64,000 bases of DNA from the NCBI GenBank assembly GCA_005765155.1, contig VCCP01000006.1, positions 3,298,501 to 3,362,500 of the forward strand, written 5' to 3'. The notes beneath the pieces are model-generated. The model saw only the letters and a list, made by a program, of their open reading frames with translations. It did not search any database and was not told where the DNA came from. This DNA comes from Zelopaecilomyces penicillatus (taxonomy: Eukaryota; Ascomycota; Sordariomycetes; Hypocreales; Pseudodiploosporaceae). The position numbers and the translations under genes were made by a program. Below are positions 11,337-23,210 of the stretch, one piece after another; position 1 is the first letter of the stretch; every line of letters starts with the position of its first letter.

Positions 11337-12670
11337 TCATATCACACTATCCAGCATGGCATCGTCTTCTTCTTCATTCCTTCTCATCCCATTGCCATTT
11401 TCGGTCGCCTCGCCCTCGTCCTCCTCGTCTTCATCCAAATCCAACATGGGATAGTTTAATATCGCCGCAATATCTCCCATCATGTGTAGCCTTTGGCCAC
11501 TCTCATGGTCGCTACTCAGGATACGTGCATCACCGCCATCGAGCTTGACTTTGTCTACCAGGGCCACGTACTTTTTTCTCGTGGCAAGATCCTGACTCCG
11601 GAAAAGCGAGTTGTTGATTAGCAAGAAACCTCCACCTGGGCCGACTGCCCCGTCGGCGACGGCTTTTTCAACCGCCCTTGAACCATACCAGGCGCGCTCG
11701 TCATCGAGTTTGAGCAGGTCGAAGAAGTTGTCCATACACTGGGCCTCCTTTGCAAAATTCATGTCCTTCATCTTGGCCAGGACCTCAGGACTCTTGAGAA
11801 CTTCGTTCAAGCTGTGAATGTGCCCAGAGTTGGAGTGTATGACAGTGGCCTGCCGCGCCACTGCCATAAGAACCTTGTCAGATTTGTCTCGCCCCTGCTT
11901 AGCAATGTATTGCTTAAAGTCTGTCGCAACGAAGCCCGGGCTGGCCAGCAGCAAGGGTCGCGATTCTGAAAAGTCGAGCCCTCTCAACAGCGACGAGAGC
12001 GTCTTGTCGAAAAAGCGCCGCATGCCGGCATCCTGATCTGAGACGGCGTCGCGCTTCTTGGGAACGACGCTTTCGATCCGGGTCTTGAGAACGGTGCGGA
12101 ACTGGGTGATGAGACATATGTTGGCGAGACCTTCATGCATGACGACGGCTGCCATGGCGCCGTCCTTGTCATCCGAGAGAGCTTGTGAGAGAGTGGCCTT
12201 GGCGACACTGTCCCAGCCGTCGGGCTTGATGACGGTGAGGGAGCGGTTCACCTCAATATCGAGTGTGTGGTGGGAGCCCATGGACACATGGTCGTTTTCG
12301 GCGGCGACGACGCCGGACACGCGGAGGGAGGAAATGACGGGGTCGAAGAAGGTGGATTTGACTCGGATGGTCAGGTCTGTGTGGACTCGTTCGGACGCTG
12401 GGACACCGGTGCCAGGGTTGATGTTAACGACCTTGCGAATAGCGTGCGCGTGGACCACGTCGCCGGCGACTATAAGATTGTAGGCATGCCACTGCGAAAG
12501 AAGATGTGAGCACAGTTCATCTCGAAAGCCTCAGTTACATCGAAGGAGAAAAAGCAGCGCAGAGTGGCCTGGAACAGAGGGGGACTCACCATGTCCTCCG
12601 GATCTTCGGGGAGCAGGGAAACCTGCTCATCCTCAAAATCCTTGGGTACTTTGCGAGAAATCAGCTTCAT
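11337..12670 (-). CDS. DOM34: Dom34/Pelota, ribosome rescue factor
   Basis: Predicted 411-residue Dom34/Pelota, the eRF1-like partner of Hbs1 that splits stalled ribosomes in no-go and non-stop decay. Two exons: 12590-12670 (27 codons, MKLISRKVPKDFEDEQ) and 11337-12491; the intron falls between Met27 and Trp28 (WHAYNLIVAGDVV). Typical features: the N-terminal Sm-like domain with ETR-like basic strands (RKVVNINPG), the central domain without the eRF1 GGQ motif, and the C-terminal domain (GPGGGFLLINNSLFRS, ARILSSDHESGQRL). A fungal-type acidic tail (DLDEDEEDEGE) ends the protein. Length is normal. Confidence 0.95.
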
Positions 12671-13480
12671 CTTCAGCGCACTGGAGGACCCAGAATCTGC
12701 GTTGCGATGGGGGAAAATGGGAAACAGCGTGTTATAAATAGTCTTTTGGAGATTCTAACATTTTAGAGTCATCAACGGCGCAACTCTATGGTGACGATGT
12801 TGGTGGGGGTGGCGTCGTGGCGCATGGCGGGGCAAACGGCAAATGGAAAGGAGTCACATCAACGAACTGAAGCAACGCTAATTATGTTCTAAGTTTACAT
12901 CCTGTGATGATTTATACTTCGATTTTAATATAACTATGAAATTGAAATTTTCTTCCAAGATTATCGGTTACTAAATTTTCATTGTATTATCTACGGCGCC
13001 TGTATCGCCATGTTTTTCTTCGTGTATTCATGATTTTAGCGATCGACAATCCTTCGAAAGGCTAGAGCAGTAAATTCCTGGATTTTATATCATTTTCCCA
13101 CACATGTTGTACTTTACACACAATATTCTTTATTGTGAAGAAGCTTATGGTTTGATGTCGACAAATCCCAAGGAGCGTTGGTCGAAGGATTGCGCTGCAA
13201 CAGTATACAAAACGCGTAGGGCCCGGAAACTTACCATTCTAAGTCAGTATGCACTCTAAGTAAGTTAAGCTATTCTGCCGGTCGCTGAGTTATTTAGAGG
13301 TATGGTGAAGTTATCCCGAGGCTGTGTGCGCCTTGAGTTGGGCTCGTTGAGGTGAAATATTGTTTTGTAATGCGATTTCTCACATAATGGCAGGTTGAGT
13401 CTTCATGAGACGAACACCAGATTGACGACCAAACGTTGCTAGCAGTGGGTAACAGGCAGTAACCAGCTAATGAATATATA
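12671..13480. other. Intergenic 0.8 kb
   Basis: Promoter of Dom34 followed by AT-rich spacer. No gene recognised. Confidence 0.6.
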
Positions 13481-15030
13481 TCAGACCTCTTTACTGCCAC
13501 GTCTCTTTCCAGCCTCTAATAAAGCCTTTGCTTTGGCAAGAAATTCTTGAATCTTTTCAGACCGCTCGTCAGGGATGAGTAAGTTATTAGTCCTCAGGTA
13601 GTTGGTGTACCGTTCCGAGTTCTGAACCTGAACCTCCACTTGCTCTGTAAGAGCCTGATGATCACTGCCGTCAAAAAATGCGTTCACCGTCGTATCCATA
13701 CATGCTTCAGTTCCATATAGCCATCTAAAAGTAGAAGAATAGTACACATCCATAAGAGTAGATGGGTGGCGTAGGATCTGAACTATGGGCGATAGTTCCA
13801 ACAGACGATCCTTATTATGGACGCCGTTTTCGTGCATGAAGCCCCAATCTTGCCATAACTGTGTCCAACCCTCCGATGCCTCGTGTAACTCATCAAGGAC
13901 TTTGCTAAACTCTAGCCAAACCTGAGCGCGAGGAATACCAGTAATTATAAGAAGGGTATCCGGGTCGTGGCCTGTGATCCACGATGGTGGTACGAAAAAC
14001 TGTTGCGGAATTGTGCTCGTAAACTCCCAGTCGATAATGCTGAGAATGTGAAAATTCTCGTCAATAATGATATTACCACATAGTAAATCTGGATGTGCCA
14101 ACACAAATGAGCAGTTAGGCTTTTGTAACTCAGTCCACCTTTGGATTTCTTTTGCAATGCTGTCTAGCGCGAATACCTCCATTTTCGCTGGTCTTTGTCC
14201 AAGTTCTTGAGTAGGTAGTTGATATGTTTCTGATAACATATGGCAGTGAAGCTCTATAAAGCGTTTCGCGGATGTGATGATTTTGGGAGATACTAGCCCT
14301 GGCTGTTCGTGCTTTCTTTCGAACTCGTTGATGGTCATAGAATGGAATGGGCCAAGAACGGGGTTCAACTCATCGTCCAGATGATTGGGGTTGGGCATTA
14401 GTGAGCCTGCAACGGGGAACTCCAATTTGTGTAATTGCGCCAGAATATTGATAAGATCAATGTACAAGTTTCGTCGTTGGGATTCTGTAGCATGTAGGAC
14501 TGTCTTCGTGTGAAGTTGTTGACCGTGTATGCAGTCTAGAAGCATAAACGGAGTCGAATGTCCTTTGACCAGCGTGGTATCTTTTCCATATGCATGTATT
14601 TGAGGGACAGGAATGGTCGTTTTGCCTTTAATGAACCTAGAAAGGCTCATTAACGTTTCGTTATCCGGATTTTATAGATGCGAATAAAACGTGGCATACC
14701 TTGTAGTTGCAACCTCACTTACGACTTTGGCCCAGGGATTACAAGTTACAGGCATGATTGGGATTCTTAGAACCCATGTGACATTGTCATCTTCAAAGAG
14801 AATAAAGAAACAGACATTAAAGCTGCCATTCTGCTGATCAATAATTCTTCACGACCTTCCACCCTTGTGCTTCGAAGCCAAGACACACACGGCATTTCTA
14901 TCTATGAGTCGATGAATGCACGGATCGTGTCTTCAACTTGTTCCTCTGTAAGGGGGTACGCATGTGGCGCATTTTGGCTAATTTGGGTGTTGTTGTTTTG
15001 TTCCACTGCGGAGGACGTTGAGGGTAGCAT
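13481..15030 (-). pseudogene. Aminoglycoside phosphotransferase (APH)-like kinase, broken near the N-terminus
   Basis: Encodes most of a fungal APH/choline-kinase-like protein. The kinase motifs are in place in the long downstream frame (ATG 14650 to the stop at 13481): the catalytic loop LAHPDLLCGN and the metal-binding IIDWEF. Family-like sequence continues upstream through an intron that joins EVATTR to FIKGKTTIPVP, then through the N-lobe (NGSFNVCFFILFEDD, VTWVLRIP), and on to an ATG at 15030 (PLTEEQVEDTIRAFIDS). Two lesions interrupt this upstream part: a frame change at about 14899-14908 and an in-frame TGA at 14849-14851. No plausible GT-AG intron removes them without deleting conserved sequence. 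A shorter protein starting at 14650 would lack the nucleotide-binding lobe. Sequencing error at two sites is the alternative. Confidence 0.75.
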
Positions 15031-15989
15031 CGAAACAGCAGTTAAAGCATTACAAAATCATGGTGATGAATGCAGTTAGTATCGATGATTGAAGTTTGGA
15101 AGATAGGGGCCATGATGTCTGGCGAAATCGGAAAAACACTAGCCCCGAGGAAGTCTTTACTGGTACCACCACAAATTCCTATTCTGTGTTGTTCTTGAGC
15201 CATCCAGTAAATATCAAGGACACACTTGACATCTGCCAGAACGGGCGGAATATTTTTAAGATGATGTTTCCCTTATAATTCTGATGCACTGTTGCGCAGG
15301 TCAGAGAGATCAAATCAGCTGAGGTGGATTGGTGCATGGGGTTTCCTGCAGTCTACCAAGTGGGCATGACCAGGCGCATCAACGTGACCTGGGAATCTAA
15401 ACTAGAGCTCAAACGAACAAAGAAAGCTCAAGCGCCCGCTGTTAATTACTTCTCGGATCCGTTTTCGTACAAAGAAACATACCAATACGAAGCCAGTGCG
15501 GATGATCAAACCCGCCTTTACCTTGAAATGGCTGCTGCAAGTTTGCAACACTCAGGGACTAGCAAAAGAGCCGCACATGGAGTGATGATCTGCGAAGGGA
15601 GTGACGGCGAATGGCGTAGGGCTGTGAGCGCTTCTTGCCAATGGCATTTGAGAACACTCGAGCATTCTTAATGCGACAGCCCTTTTGCGCAAGGGGATAG
15701 TGGCTTTTTTGGGAACAATGAGCACAACATGTAACCTGGGGCTTGTGCGGCATCTGCAACGGGTATTCATGCTCAGACCTCTTTGCAGCTACGATCGCCC
15801 TTTGATCGCCTCCGTCCCCGGAGTAAGACATCCAAAAGGCACACCCACATTGCCACACACAGCCAAGAGTGTTTTGCTAGCGATTACCCAGAGCTGAGGT
15901 TGGATAGATACACAGTCTAACATCATCAGTAAGATCCTTCCCATTCAGCCCTGGTAAGATATGCTAAGCCGCCCAAGTTGATCAAATTC
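15031..15989. other. Intergenic, unassigned open frames
   Basis: Contains open frames of up to 115 codons (15324-15671 on the plus strand) that resemble nothing I recognise. Leads into the AT-rich tract. Confidence 0.5.
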
Positions 15990-16525
15990 CTATCAACTAC
16001 TAGGAGCCAGTAGTCATCTATCTAGTACAAGAAGTACAAAGAGATAATCGAAAATATATATATAGACATACATATATACATTAATAAAAATAGCTAAGAT
16101 AATAGAAGCTAGATATATAGGGTAGGGATTGATTTTCCCTAAGGCATGGTAATAGGCATTATTAATATCATAATCCATATATTAGTCAATATTATTAATA
16201 TACCTAAATTATAGATTAAATATAAGGAATACTAGAGGGTTTAGAAGATAGATAACCTATAAGCTAGTAGGAATCGAAGCTATATAATATTCCAGATATA
16301 CTCTATATTATTACTAGAGAAACCTATTGATGAAAATAATTAATATTCTTTAATAAAGAAGAATCTAATTCACTACCTTAAATAAAAGAATCAAGCAGAA
16401 CTAAAAAAGGGAGGCTATAAGATAGTAATAGGAATACAAATATATTTCTCTTAATATCCTAAAATATAAAGAAGAAAAGGAATAAAGACTAAAAAAAAAA
16501 CGAAAATGAAAATCCTTATCTTTTA
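15990..16525. repeat. AT-rich tract, probable RIP-mutated repeat relic
   Basis: About 0.5 kb of abruptly AT-rich sequence dominated by TA, ATA and TAATA words and dense in stop codons in all frames, flanked by DNA of normal composition. This is what repeat-induced point mutation leaves of duplicated DNA in Pezizomycotina. No transposon domain or terminal repeat can still be read. Confidence 0.6.
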
Positions 16526-17411
16526 CCTATATATGCCGCGCCAAGGCATAATCATACAAGTAGCAACGTAACCACCTCGTGATGGTGATACTGAAGGCGA
16601 CATCCCCAGTCATAGAAAACTCACTCACTAGGACTTGGCAGTGGGCTGTACGAGGCAAAAAGAACAAAAAAGGTCCATCCGCATTGCCGGTATTCGTTTT
16701 TGGGTAATTGCTCTCGGCCAGCAAGGATGGAGAGGACGAAGCTGAAGCATTAAGCTTAGGCAGCACCTTTAACATCTCGTGTTTTGAGGCATGCAGCTCG
16801 GTACAAGCCGCAACGGACAGGGCTTGTCGTTTCAGAGTTTGCATTTTTCGAGACGAAGAGTACCTACCTACATTGGTATCTTCCTGGTTAGTCCTAAAGT
16901 GAGCAATTGATATTTGATACCAAGTACTAGGTAAACAACGATACGTAGAGGCTGGCCAAGTCTGGGCGGATGCTGACTTGAATCGACCGCCGGATAAGGC
17001 CGAATAAGCTCCCCATGGCTTCCACTGACTTCTTGTAGCTCACCCAAAATGCCTCTTCTCTGCAGGTGGGTGGTGGGCCATTGTCAGTTAGTCAGGCCTC
17101 GCATCTCGATGTGGCGAGAGCCGCCAGCATGGGATATTATGGACACTATCAGCCTTTCTAGCCAAGTTAGGAATTGCCCGCGGCCACGAGTAAGGAAAAC
17201 AGGGTAAACGTCAACGTACATATGGATCCAGCGTGGGATTCTTGCACGCATAACGGGAGACGCAGCTCCGGCCATTACACGTATCGGGTATAAACTCGAC
17301 AGACACCCCCACCCCCCCTCCCTTGTTGACCACGTTGTACGTTGCATTTTGCTTCCGCCTGTCGCCCTTTTTACTTACGACCTTCTTACGCACGCACATA
17401 CGCACACACGC

Positions 17412-17442
<31 letters not shown>

Positions 17443-18517
17443 TGCTTGCGTTTCAATAAAAAAACTGCGGACAGGAGGTAAGAAAACTGTTGATGAATGC
17501 TTGGTGGCGCAACGCCCCCTCCCAATCCTGCCTTCAGCCCTAGCAACATTCGTTGATCCTGCGACAACATTGCCTATGCGAGTTCCAGACGACGGATAGA
17601 GGGACGCAGCGCCTGGTCATCCATTGCATCATCAGACGACGGGATTGACAGGTTCCTGTGTTAGCGGGGAATGCAGCGCTGAGCACTGAGCCGCAGCGAA
17701 CTGTTACAGTGCTTTCCAGGCTTCAGCATACCAAACTCTGGTCAGAATACGTCACCTAGCGCTCCATCTCCATCGGCTTCCTCGCATTCGTTCACTGTGT
17801 TCACTGTACGAGTACGCGTACTACTAGTACTTCACCAAAAAAATACGACGATTGTCGTCCATCCACCACCCACATCCGACAAGCCGTCATACAGGTCATT
17901 TCACCAACAAGTATTCTTAGCTTATCAACTCACTGTACTACGAGTACACGGAGTTCGGGGCATATCGCACCCAGGTACGGAGTATCGTGGTAATTAATTA
18001 CTTAGCAGCAACCACTCGGACCCTCTGTGTCGAGGGGCGTCCACCAGGCGTTGCTCTTCTGAGACCACTTTGATTGCTCCCCTTCAGAAACGTCCGGGGT
18101 GGGAGCTCGTGACGTGAGAAAAGGCTGCCGCTTGCAGTCACAGAAACCCCCGAATCCAGACGGCGCTAAGCCTTTCCCAACCACTTCGCGCCTCAACCTG
18201 GAAAGAGGGCGAACGGCGTTTTCGAACCATTCTACCTAGGTGAACGCCTGGTGCGTGAGCCCCGACTCAGTCTCTCCGTCTCTCCGTCTCTCCCTCTTAC
18301 CCTTTCTCACTTTGTCGCCCGAGTCCTTTGTGACCACCCGCCAATACGAACGCCCTTTTTTTATTTTAATTTTGGGCCCAGCCTGACCACCAGGCCACCC
18401 GCTGCGCATTTCGCTCGGATCGTTTTCCCAAGTCGGGGGTTTTGGGGCAAAGCACCACCACCCACCATCTGGATTGACAGGTCGAGTCGGCGCGCGTGTG
18501 CCCTGACAGCATGGAAG
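16526..18517. other. Intergenic 2 kb, promoter region of the WD40 gene
   Basis: Normal-composition spacer. Holds an ATTG microsatellite (listed separately), a cluster of GTAC/TACG-rich palindromic words at about 17805-17835, and a TCTCCG-type pyrimidine repeat at about 18268-18300 that fits a promoter or leader of the following gene. No gene recognised. Confidence 0.55.
17412..17442. repeat. (ATTG)n microsatellite
   Basis: About seven uninterrupted copies of the tetranucleotide ATTG/GATT. A simple-sequence repeat outside any gene. Confidence 0.95.
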
Positions 18518-21500
18518 ATGTCTGCTACACACATGTCCTCATCCGCCCTGCCAGGCAATGGCCAATTGGCCTCGAAAGGAAACGGTCACATTCTGCAGAG
18601 CCTTGGGAGTCCAACTTCCGGCACATCCGAACATCAAGGTACGCTCTTTCTGCAGTGGTGGTTTGGTGAACCACAAGCCCCATACACATTCAGCTATGCC
18701 GTGGGTCCGAGGACAGCTTCGTCCAACGTCTATGCTGCCGCCTGGTTCTTCTTCACCTCCTTCCTTTTCCTAATTGTTTATCTGTCCACTGGGGGTTACA
18801 TTGGCTAGCGTTCAGGATCATTAAGCTTACCGGCCCCTCGCAGCAGCAAACAGTAATTTACATAGCCCCCCGTTAGGCAGAAAGTCGACGGGCAGATTGG
18901 CACTCAATATCACCTCCCAGAATGCAAGAGAAAAGGACGGAAAAGCGCTGCCGAAATCGCTCTCCACAAGTCCTCCAACCACGACGTCACTGGACCCTTT
19001 GAGCAATGTTAGTACTACCAACTGCCTCACATCTCTCGTAGTGTCACGCAAGGAGAAACTTTGTTTTCGTCGGTGTGTGTGTGTGCTAACAGACCTGCCT
19101 TGTGGTAACAGCAAATATACCTTCGAACCAACAGCAATACCGAACCCTCCATTGCACAGCGCTTGCGCAACTCTGGGCGACCGGAAAGTCCGACGCAAGA
19201 ACACCAGAGTGTTGACGGCCCCGCCAAGTTCGCGAATGGGCTGGGCGAAACCAACAAGGAACGAAGGTATGTAGCTATCGCAGTTGTGAAAGGGCGGGGA
19301 ATGGGAACATGCGCATGTGGATTGGCTAACATGCTGTGTTTGGTGTTAAAAGGAAGGGTCCATCATTTTTGAGTCGCCTGGGTATGCGTGCTCCATTCAA
19401 GAAAGATGATGACATGCCAGACTCCGACGACGAACTAGGCGACCTTCGCAACGATGGAAGCAGTGCCCGAGCTCCTGCATCTGTCATCGGTGACGGCCGG
19501 GGTTTCATTCCACTGCATAAGGAGCCTCCCCGTTACATCCGTGTCAAGGCGCACAACAAGAAGAGCCGTGATTTCAACCGACTATTTCTCGCACAAGAGT
19601 TACTAGGTACGAAGCGAACAAAAGACGACGAGCCACAAGCTCGCGCACCCCAGACTGCCGTGGGAACGAAACTCTTGAAGGGTGGCGATGCTATCTGGGC
19701 AGCCGAGTTTAGCGTGGACGGACGATATCTTGCCGTCGCGGGCAAAGATCAAGTAGTTCGCGTTTTTGCCGTCATTACAACAGAAGAGGAACGCAGGCAA
19801 GAAGAGGAAGAGGAGGATGATGACAAGGAACCACCGTGCAGAAGCGGGGATGAGAGACTGAGCGCTCCCGTTTTCCGCTCCAAGCCGGTGCGCGAGTTCA
19901 AGGGACACGGTGGTGAAGTGCTGGCCCTTAGTTGGAGCAAGAACAATTTTCTCCTTTCTTCCTCCATGGACAAGACAGTTCGGCTATGGCACATGAGCCG
20001 AGACGACTGCCTTTGTACGTTCAAGCACGCGGATCTGGTCACCTCCATCGCATTCCACCCCAAGGACGACCGATTCTTCCTGGCGGGTTCATTGGATGCT
20101 CAGCTTAGGTTGTGGAGTATTCCCGATAAATCAGTTGCCTTTTCCGTCTCTGTGCAGGAGTTTATCACAGCCGTGGCTTTTTCACCAGACGGCAAGACTG
20201 CCATCTGCGGTGTTCTTAGCGGTCTATGCTGGTTTTTTGAAACCGAAGGACTGAAATGTCAGTTTCAAATCCACGTCAGGTCTTCTCGAGGCAAAAATGC
20301 CAAGGGTAGCAAGATTACGGGGATCAGAACGGCAGTGATCCCTTCTTCAGACCCCCAGAGCGGAGATGTCAAGGTACTGATCAGTTCCAACGACTCGCGA
20401 GTTCGAATCTACAGCCTCAAGACGAGGATGTTGGAGGTCAAGTTCAGGGGCTTGGAAAATCAATGCAGTCAGATCAACGCCCGTTTCGGCGATTGCGGGG
20501 CATACGTCATTTCTGGGAGTGAGGACCGCAAAGCATATTTGTGGGAATTGTCCAATTCAGATGTCGAGGCCAAAGACAAACAGCCGTACGAGTGTTTTGA
20601 TGCGCACCCCGAAGTGGTAACAACCGCGCTCATGGCACCGATCCGAACCCGGCAGTTACTAGGGGCATCGGGAGATCCCATTTACGACCTGTGTAACCCG
20701 CCTCCCGTAATGCTCCGCAGTATGGATGAAGCGACGATTAGCCAGTCGGCTCTTTCGGATGGTAGTCATACCGAGAACCCAGCGGCGACGGTAAAGAAGC
20801 CAGAGGAAAGCCCGGCGTATATCGAACGATCCAAGCACCTCGATGGGAATATCATTGTGACGACAGACCGAACCGGCACGATTAAAGTTTTCCGCCAAGA
20901 TTGTGCTTATAACAAGCGGCAGCAAAGTTTATGGGAGGCCTGTTCCAAGTTCTCCGGCAGGGTGAATGGGGTGGGCCGCAGCGCGAGCATCATAACGAAG
21001 ACGAGCGGCGGCAGCCGTATTCATTCGCGACGCGGCTCGCTAAATCTAGGAGCGCCTATCCCAACCCATACGCATCCATCCGATCGTATTATTAGTTGGC
21101 GGCAAGATATCGAGGGAGGAGGTAGCTTGGGTCGCGCAAGTGTGGCCGGAACGCCGATGCGCAATGAGCGATCCATGTCTCCCATGAAGGGGAGTAGAGC
21201 ATCGATGAACAGCTCGGCAGCAAATCTAGCCTCTGAGGCTCGTAGAGCCCCGTACCCGTCTAGCCCCGTGCTCCGGCCGTTGCACCCCACGAGTCCGACC
21301 AACAGTGTCCAGAACAGCAGAGCATCCCTACACGCATCTAAAGACAATATAGCAACCTCGCCGCCAACTCCGAGTTTTAGTATGGTCAGTGTATCTGATA
21401 CCGATGAGCAGACCAAAGCGGAAGGCGGGTTTTGGAATCTGAGCCGGTGGAGAGGCGGTCTGTCCGGGCTGCGATACTCAATATCTGCCAGTCCAGCAGT

Positions 21501-21828
21501 GGACAACGCAAATGAAGCAGCCGCGACACATGCAGCTGGAGAAACTACAGAGGGAAGCTCTCGGAAACAGAGCACCGAACTACTCAAACCTGCGGAAAAG
21601 ATTACGGCGCGCAAGAGTCTAGGCGTGGCTGATCTAAGCAGACTCAGGATTGGAGATGACAGCAATCGCAGGAAATCGGTTGAGCCGACGATCCGGATAG
21701 GAAACAGGGAGGAGCCAGAGTCGCCGACGAAGGCTGTAGATGAGAAGCGGAAAAGGCGAACCCAGTCGCCGTATAAGAAGCGGACTGATTCAGGGGTTGG
21801 TCAGTTGAGCGCTGATTCTGACGAATGA
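18518..21828 (+). CDS. WD40 protein of the WDR44/Dgr2-Laf1 type
   Basis: Predicted 960-residue protein in four exons: 18518-18638, 18877-19007, 19112-19266 and 19353-21828. The N-terminal 240 residues are Ser/Pro-rich and disordered, with a basic-acidic stretch (FKKDDDMPDSDDELGD). WD40 repeats run from about 248 to 570, including FKGHGGEVLALSWSK, SSSMDKTVRLWHM, AGSLDAQLRLWSIPD and SGSEDRKAYLWEL. About 390 residues of Ser/Arg-rich disordered tail follow. The repeat order and spacing resemble human WDR44 (a Rab11 effector) and yeast Dgr2/Laf1; a trafficking or sterol-linked role is only inferred from these. The start is uncertain: an ATG at 18511 with an acceptor at 18895 gives a different N-terminus but the same downstream frame. 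Confidence 0.88.
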
Positions 21829-22790
21829 TGATGCGATACGGTCTGCAATCACAATGACGACTTCGAAAAAAAAACAATTGGATGCGATACAGCTCTATAG
21901 TTGTGACGACTATACTCCTTGAGGCAAAATGGTTAGCATTTGGTCGATTTCGACGGGCATACTGCGGGGGTGTTTTTTTATACATTTTTTATATTCACAA
22001 AGTCCATGATACGGCAAAATGGGGAGAGAATGTTTACAAAGATGGGCTTTATTGTATCATTTTTATGACCTGAGCTTGTGGTGTTTTTTTTTTCATATCG
22101 AGAGAACCTCGATTGGGGAGTTTTATGTTTGGGTAGCATGAGAAGGGTTTGTGAGCCTTCCTTTTTTTTTTCTGGATTTTGATTTGTTGTATATAGTTGG
22201 ACTTGGTTGATGGATGCTCAGGAGCTGAGTACGCATTGTGAGTTTTGGATATTTTTTGATGAAATAGAGACGCGGCCAGGGTCTGGTCGGGATGATACTG
22301 GAATGACTGTTTTGATTGTTCAGATTATCAAGCTTGTATCGCACTTATTTGTAGCTGTTGTATATTTGTTTTTATGTCTACGGTTGTAGAAGTGGGATAT
22401 AGGCAAGTTTAAGTTATCACATTTTAAGAAACCAGACTCTATGTCGAAACAGGAACAAAATACAGACAATGAGGCAAATCAAATCATCATCATTATTTAT
22501 CTAGACTTGTCCATTCCGTGGTGAAAAGATATGCAGCCCCATTGAGTCCCACTAGTTGATACCCGATATTGTGTATGCATCGGGTGCCCCTTTTGCACGC
22601 GGATCAATCATCGCAAGTTGTCTTTGAAGTTCTTTTTGTGAATTTCAATGTTCCCAAGCTCGTCGGTCATATTCGCTGGTTGCCATTTTTTTTTTTTGAG
22701 TCTCTTTATTTATTTTGGTTTGGTGTTGATTTATTGAAAATCACTTTAAAAGTCTTCGTTAGTCGAGAGCTTTTAATCACAGCATAAAAG
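21829..22790. other. Intergenic between convergent genes
   Basis: 3' regions of the WD40 and thioredoxin genes, with several T runs (for example about 22083-22094 and 22687-22699). No gene recognised. Confidence 0.6.
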
Positions 22791-23210
22791 TTAGAGCTTC
22801 GTTCCACGACCAGTTTCCGATGACGCTGTATTTTCCCCTGCTTGCATGGAAGACAAAGAAACACCATCACCCACCTCAGATTGAGACTTCTCAGCGTACG
22901 TCGCCGTCAGCTTCTGCAGCGCAGGCGGGTTTGCGCCGGCCAGATTATCCACCTTTTCGCCATTCTCAAAGATGAAAAACGCAGGGATGGAGCGGATGCC
23001 GAGTTCCTTGGCGAGGTCTGCAACGGCGTCGGTGTCAAACTTGGCAAAGACGTACTTGTCGTTGGTGAGGTCGCCGGCGTGCTTTGCGAACATGGGGGAG
23101 ATTGCTTTGCAAGGGCCGCACCATTCGGCGTGTGCTTGGACAGCGACGTAGGGGGTCTTGTCGATGAGTTCGTTGAACTGGTTTAAGCTGGTGATTTCGA
23201 TGACGGACAT
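22791..23210 (-). CDS. Thioredoxin
   Basis: Single-exon 139-residue thioredoxin. The active site WCGPCK is at residues 30-35 and the cis-proline is in IRSIPAFFIF; GEKVDNLAGANP closes the fold at about residue 105. A 30-residue Ser/Glu-rich C-terminal extension, not part of the fold, follows. No signal peptide or transit peptide is apparent, so it is probably cytosolic, reduced by thioredoxin reductase. The start ATG at 23210 fits the family. Confidence 0.95.
   Translation of the reverse strand: MSVIEITSLNQFNELIDKTPYVAVQAHAEWCGPCKAISPMFAKHAGDLTNDKYVFAKFDTDAVADLAKELGIRSIPAFFIFENGEKVDNLAGANPPALQKLTATYAEKSQSEVGDGVSLSSMQAGENTASSETGRGTKL

Noticed and set aside
14867..15079. Plus-strand frame of 70 codons
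   Set aside because: Antisense shadow of the 5' part of the broken APH-like gene.
21021..21665. Long antisense open frame (214 codons) opposite the WD40 gene
   Set aside because: Shadow of a well-supported gene; its sequence is low in complexity and matches no family.
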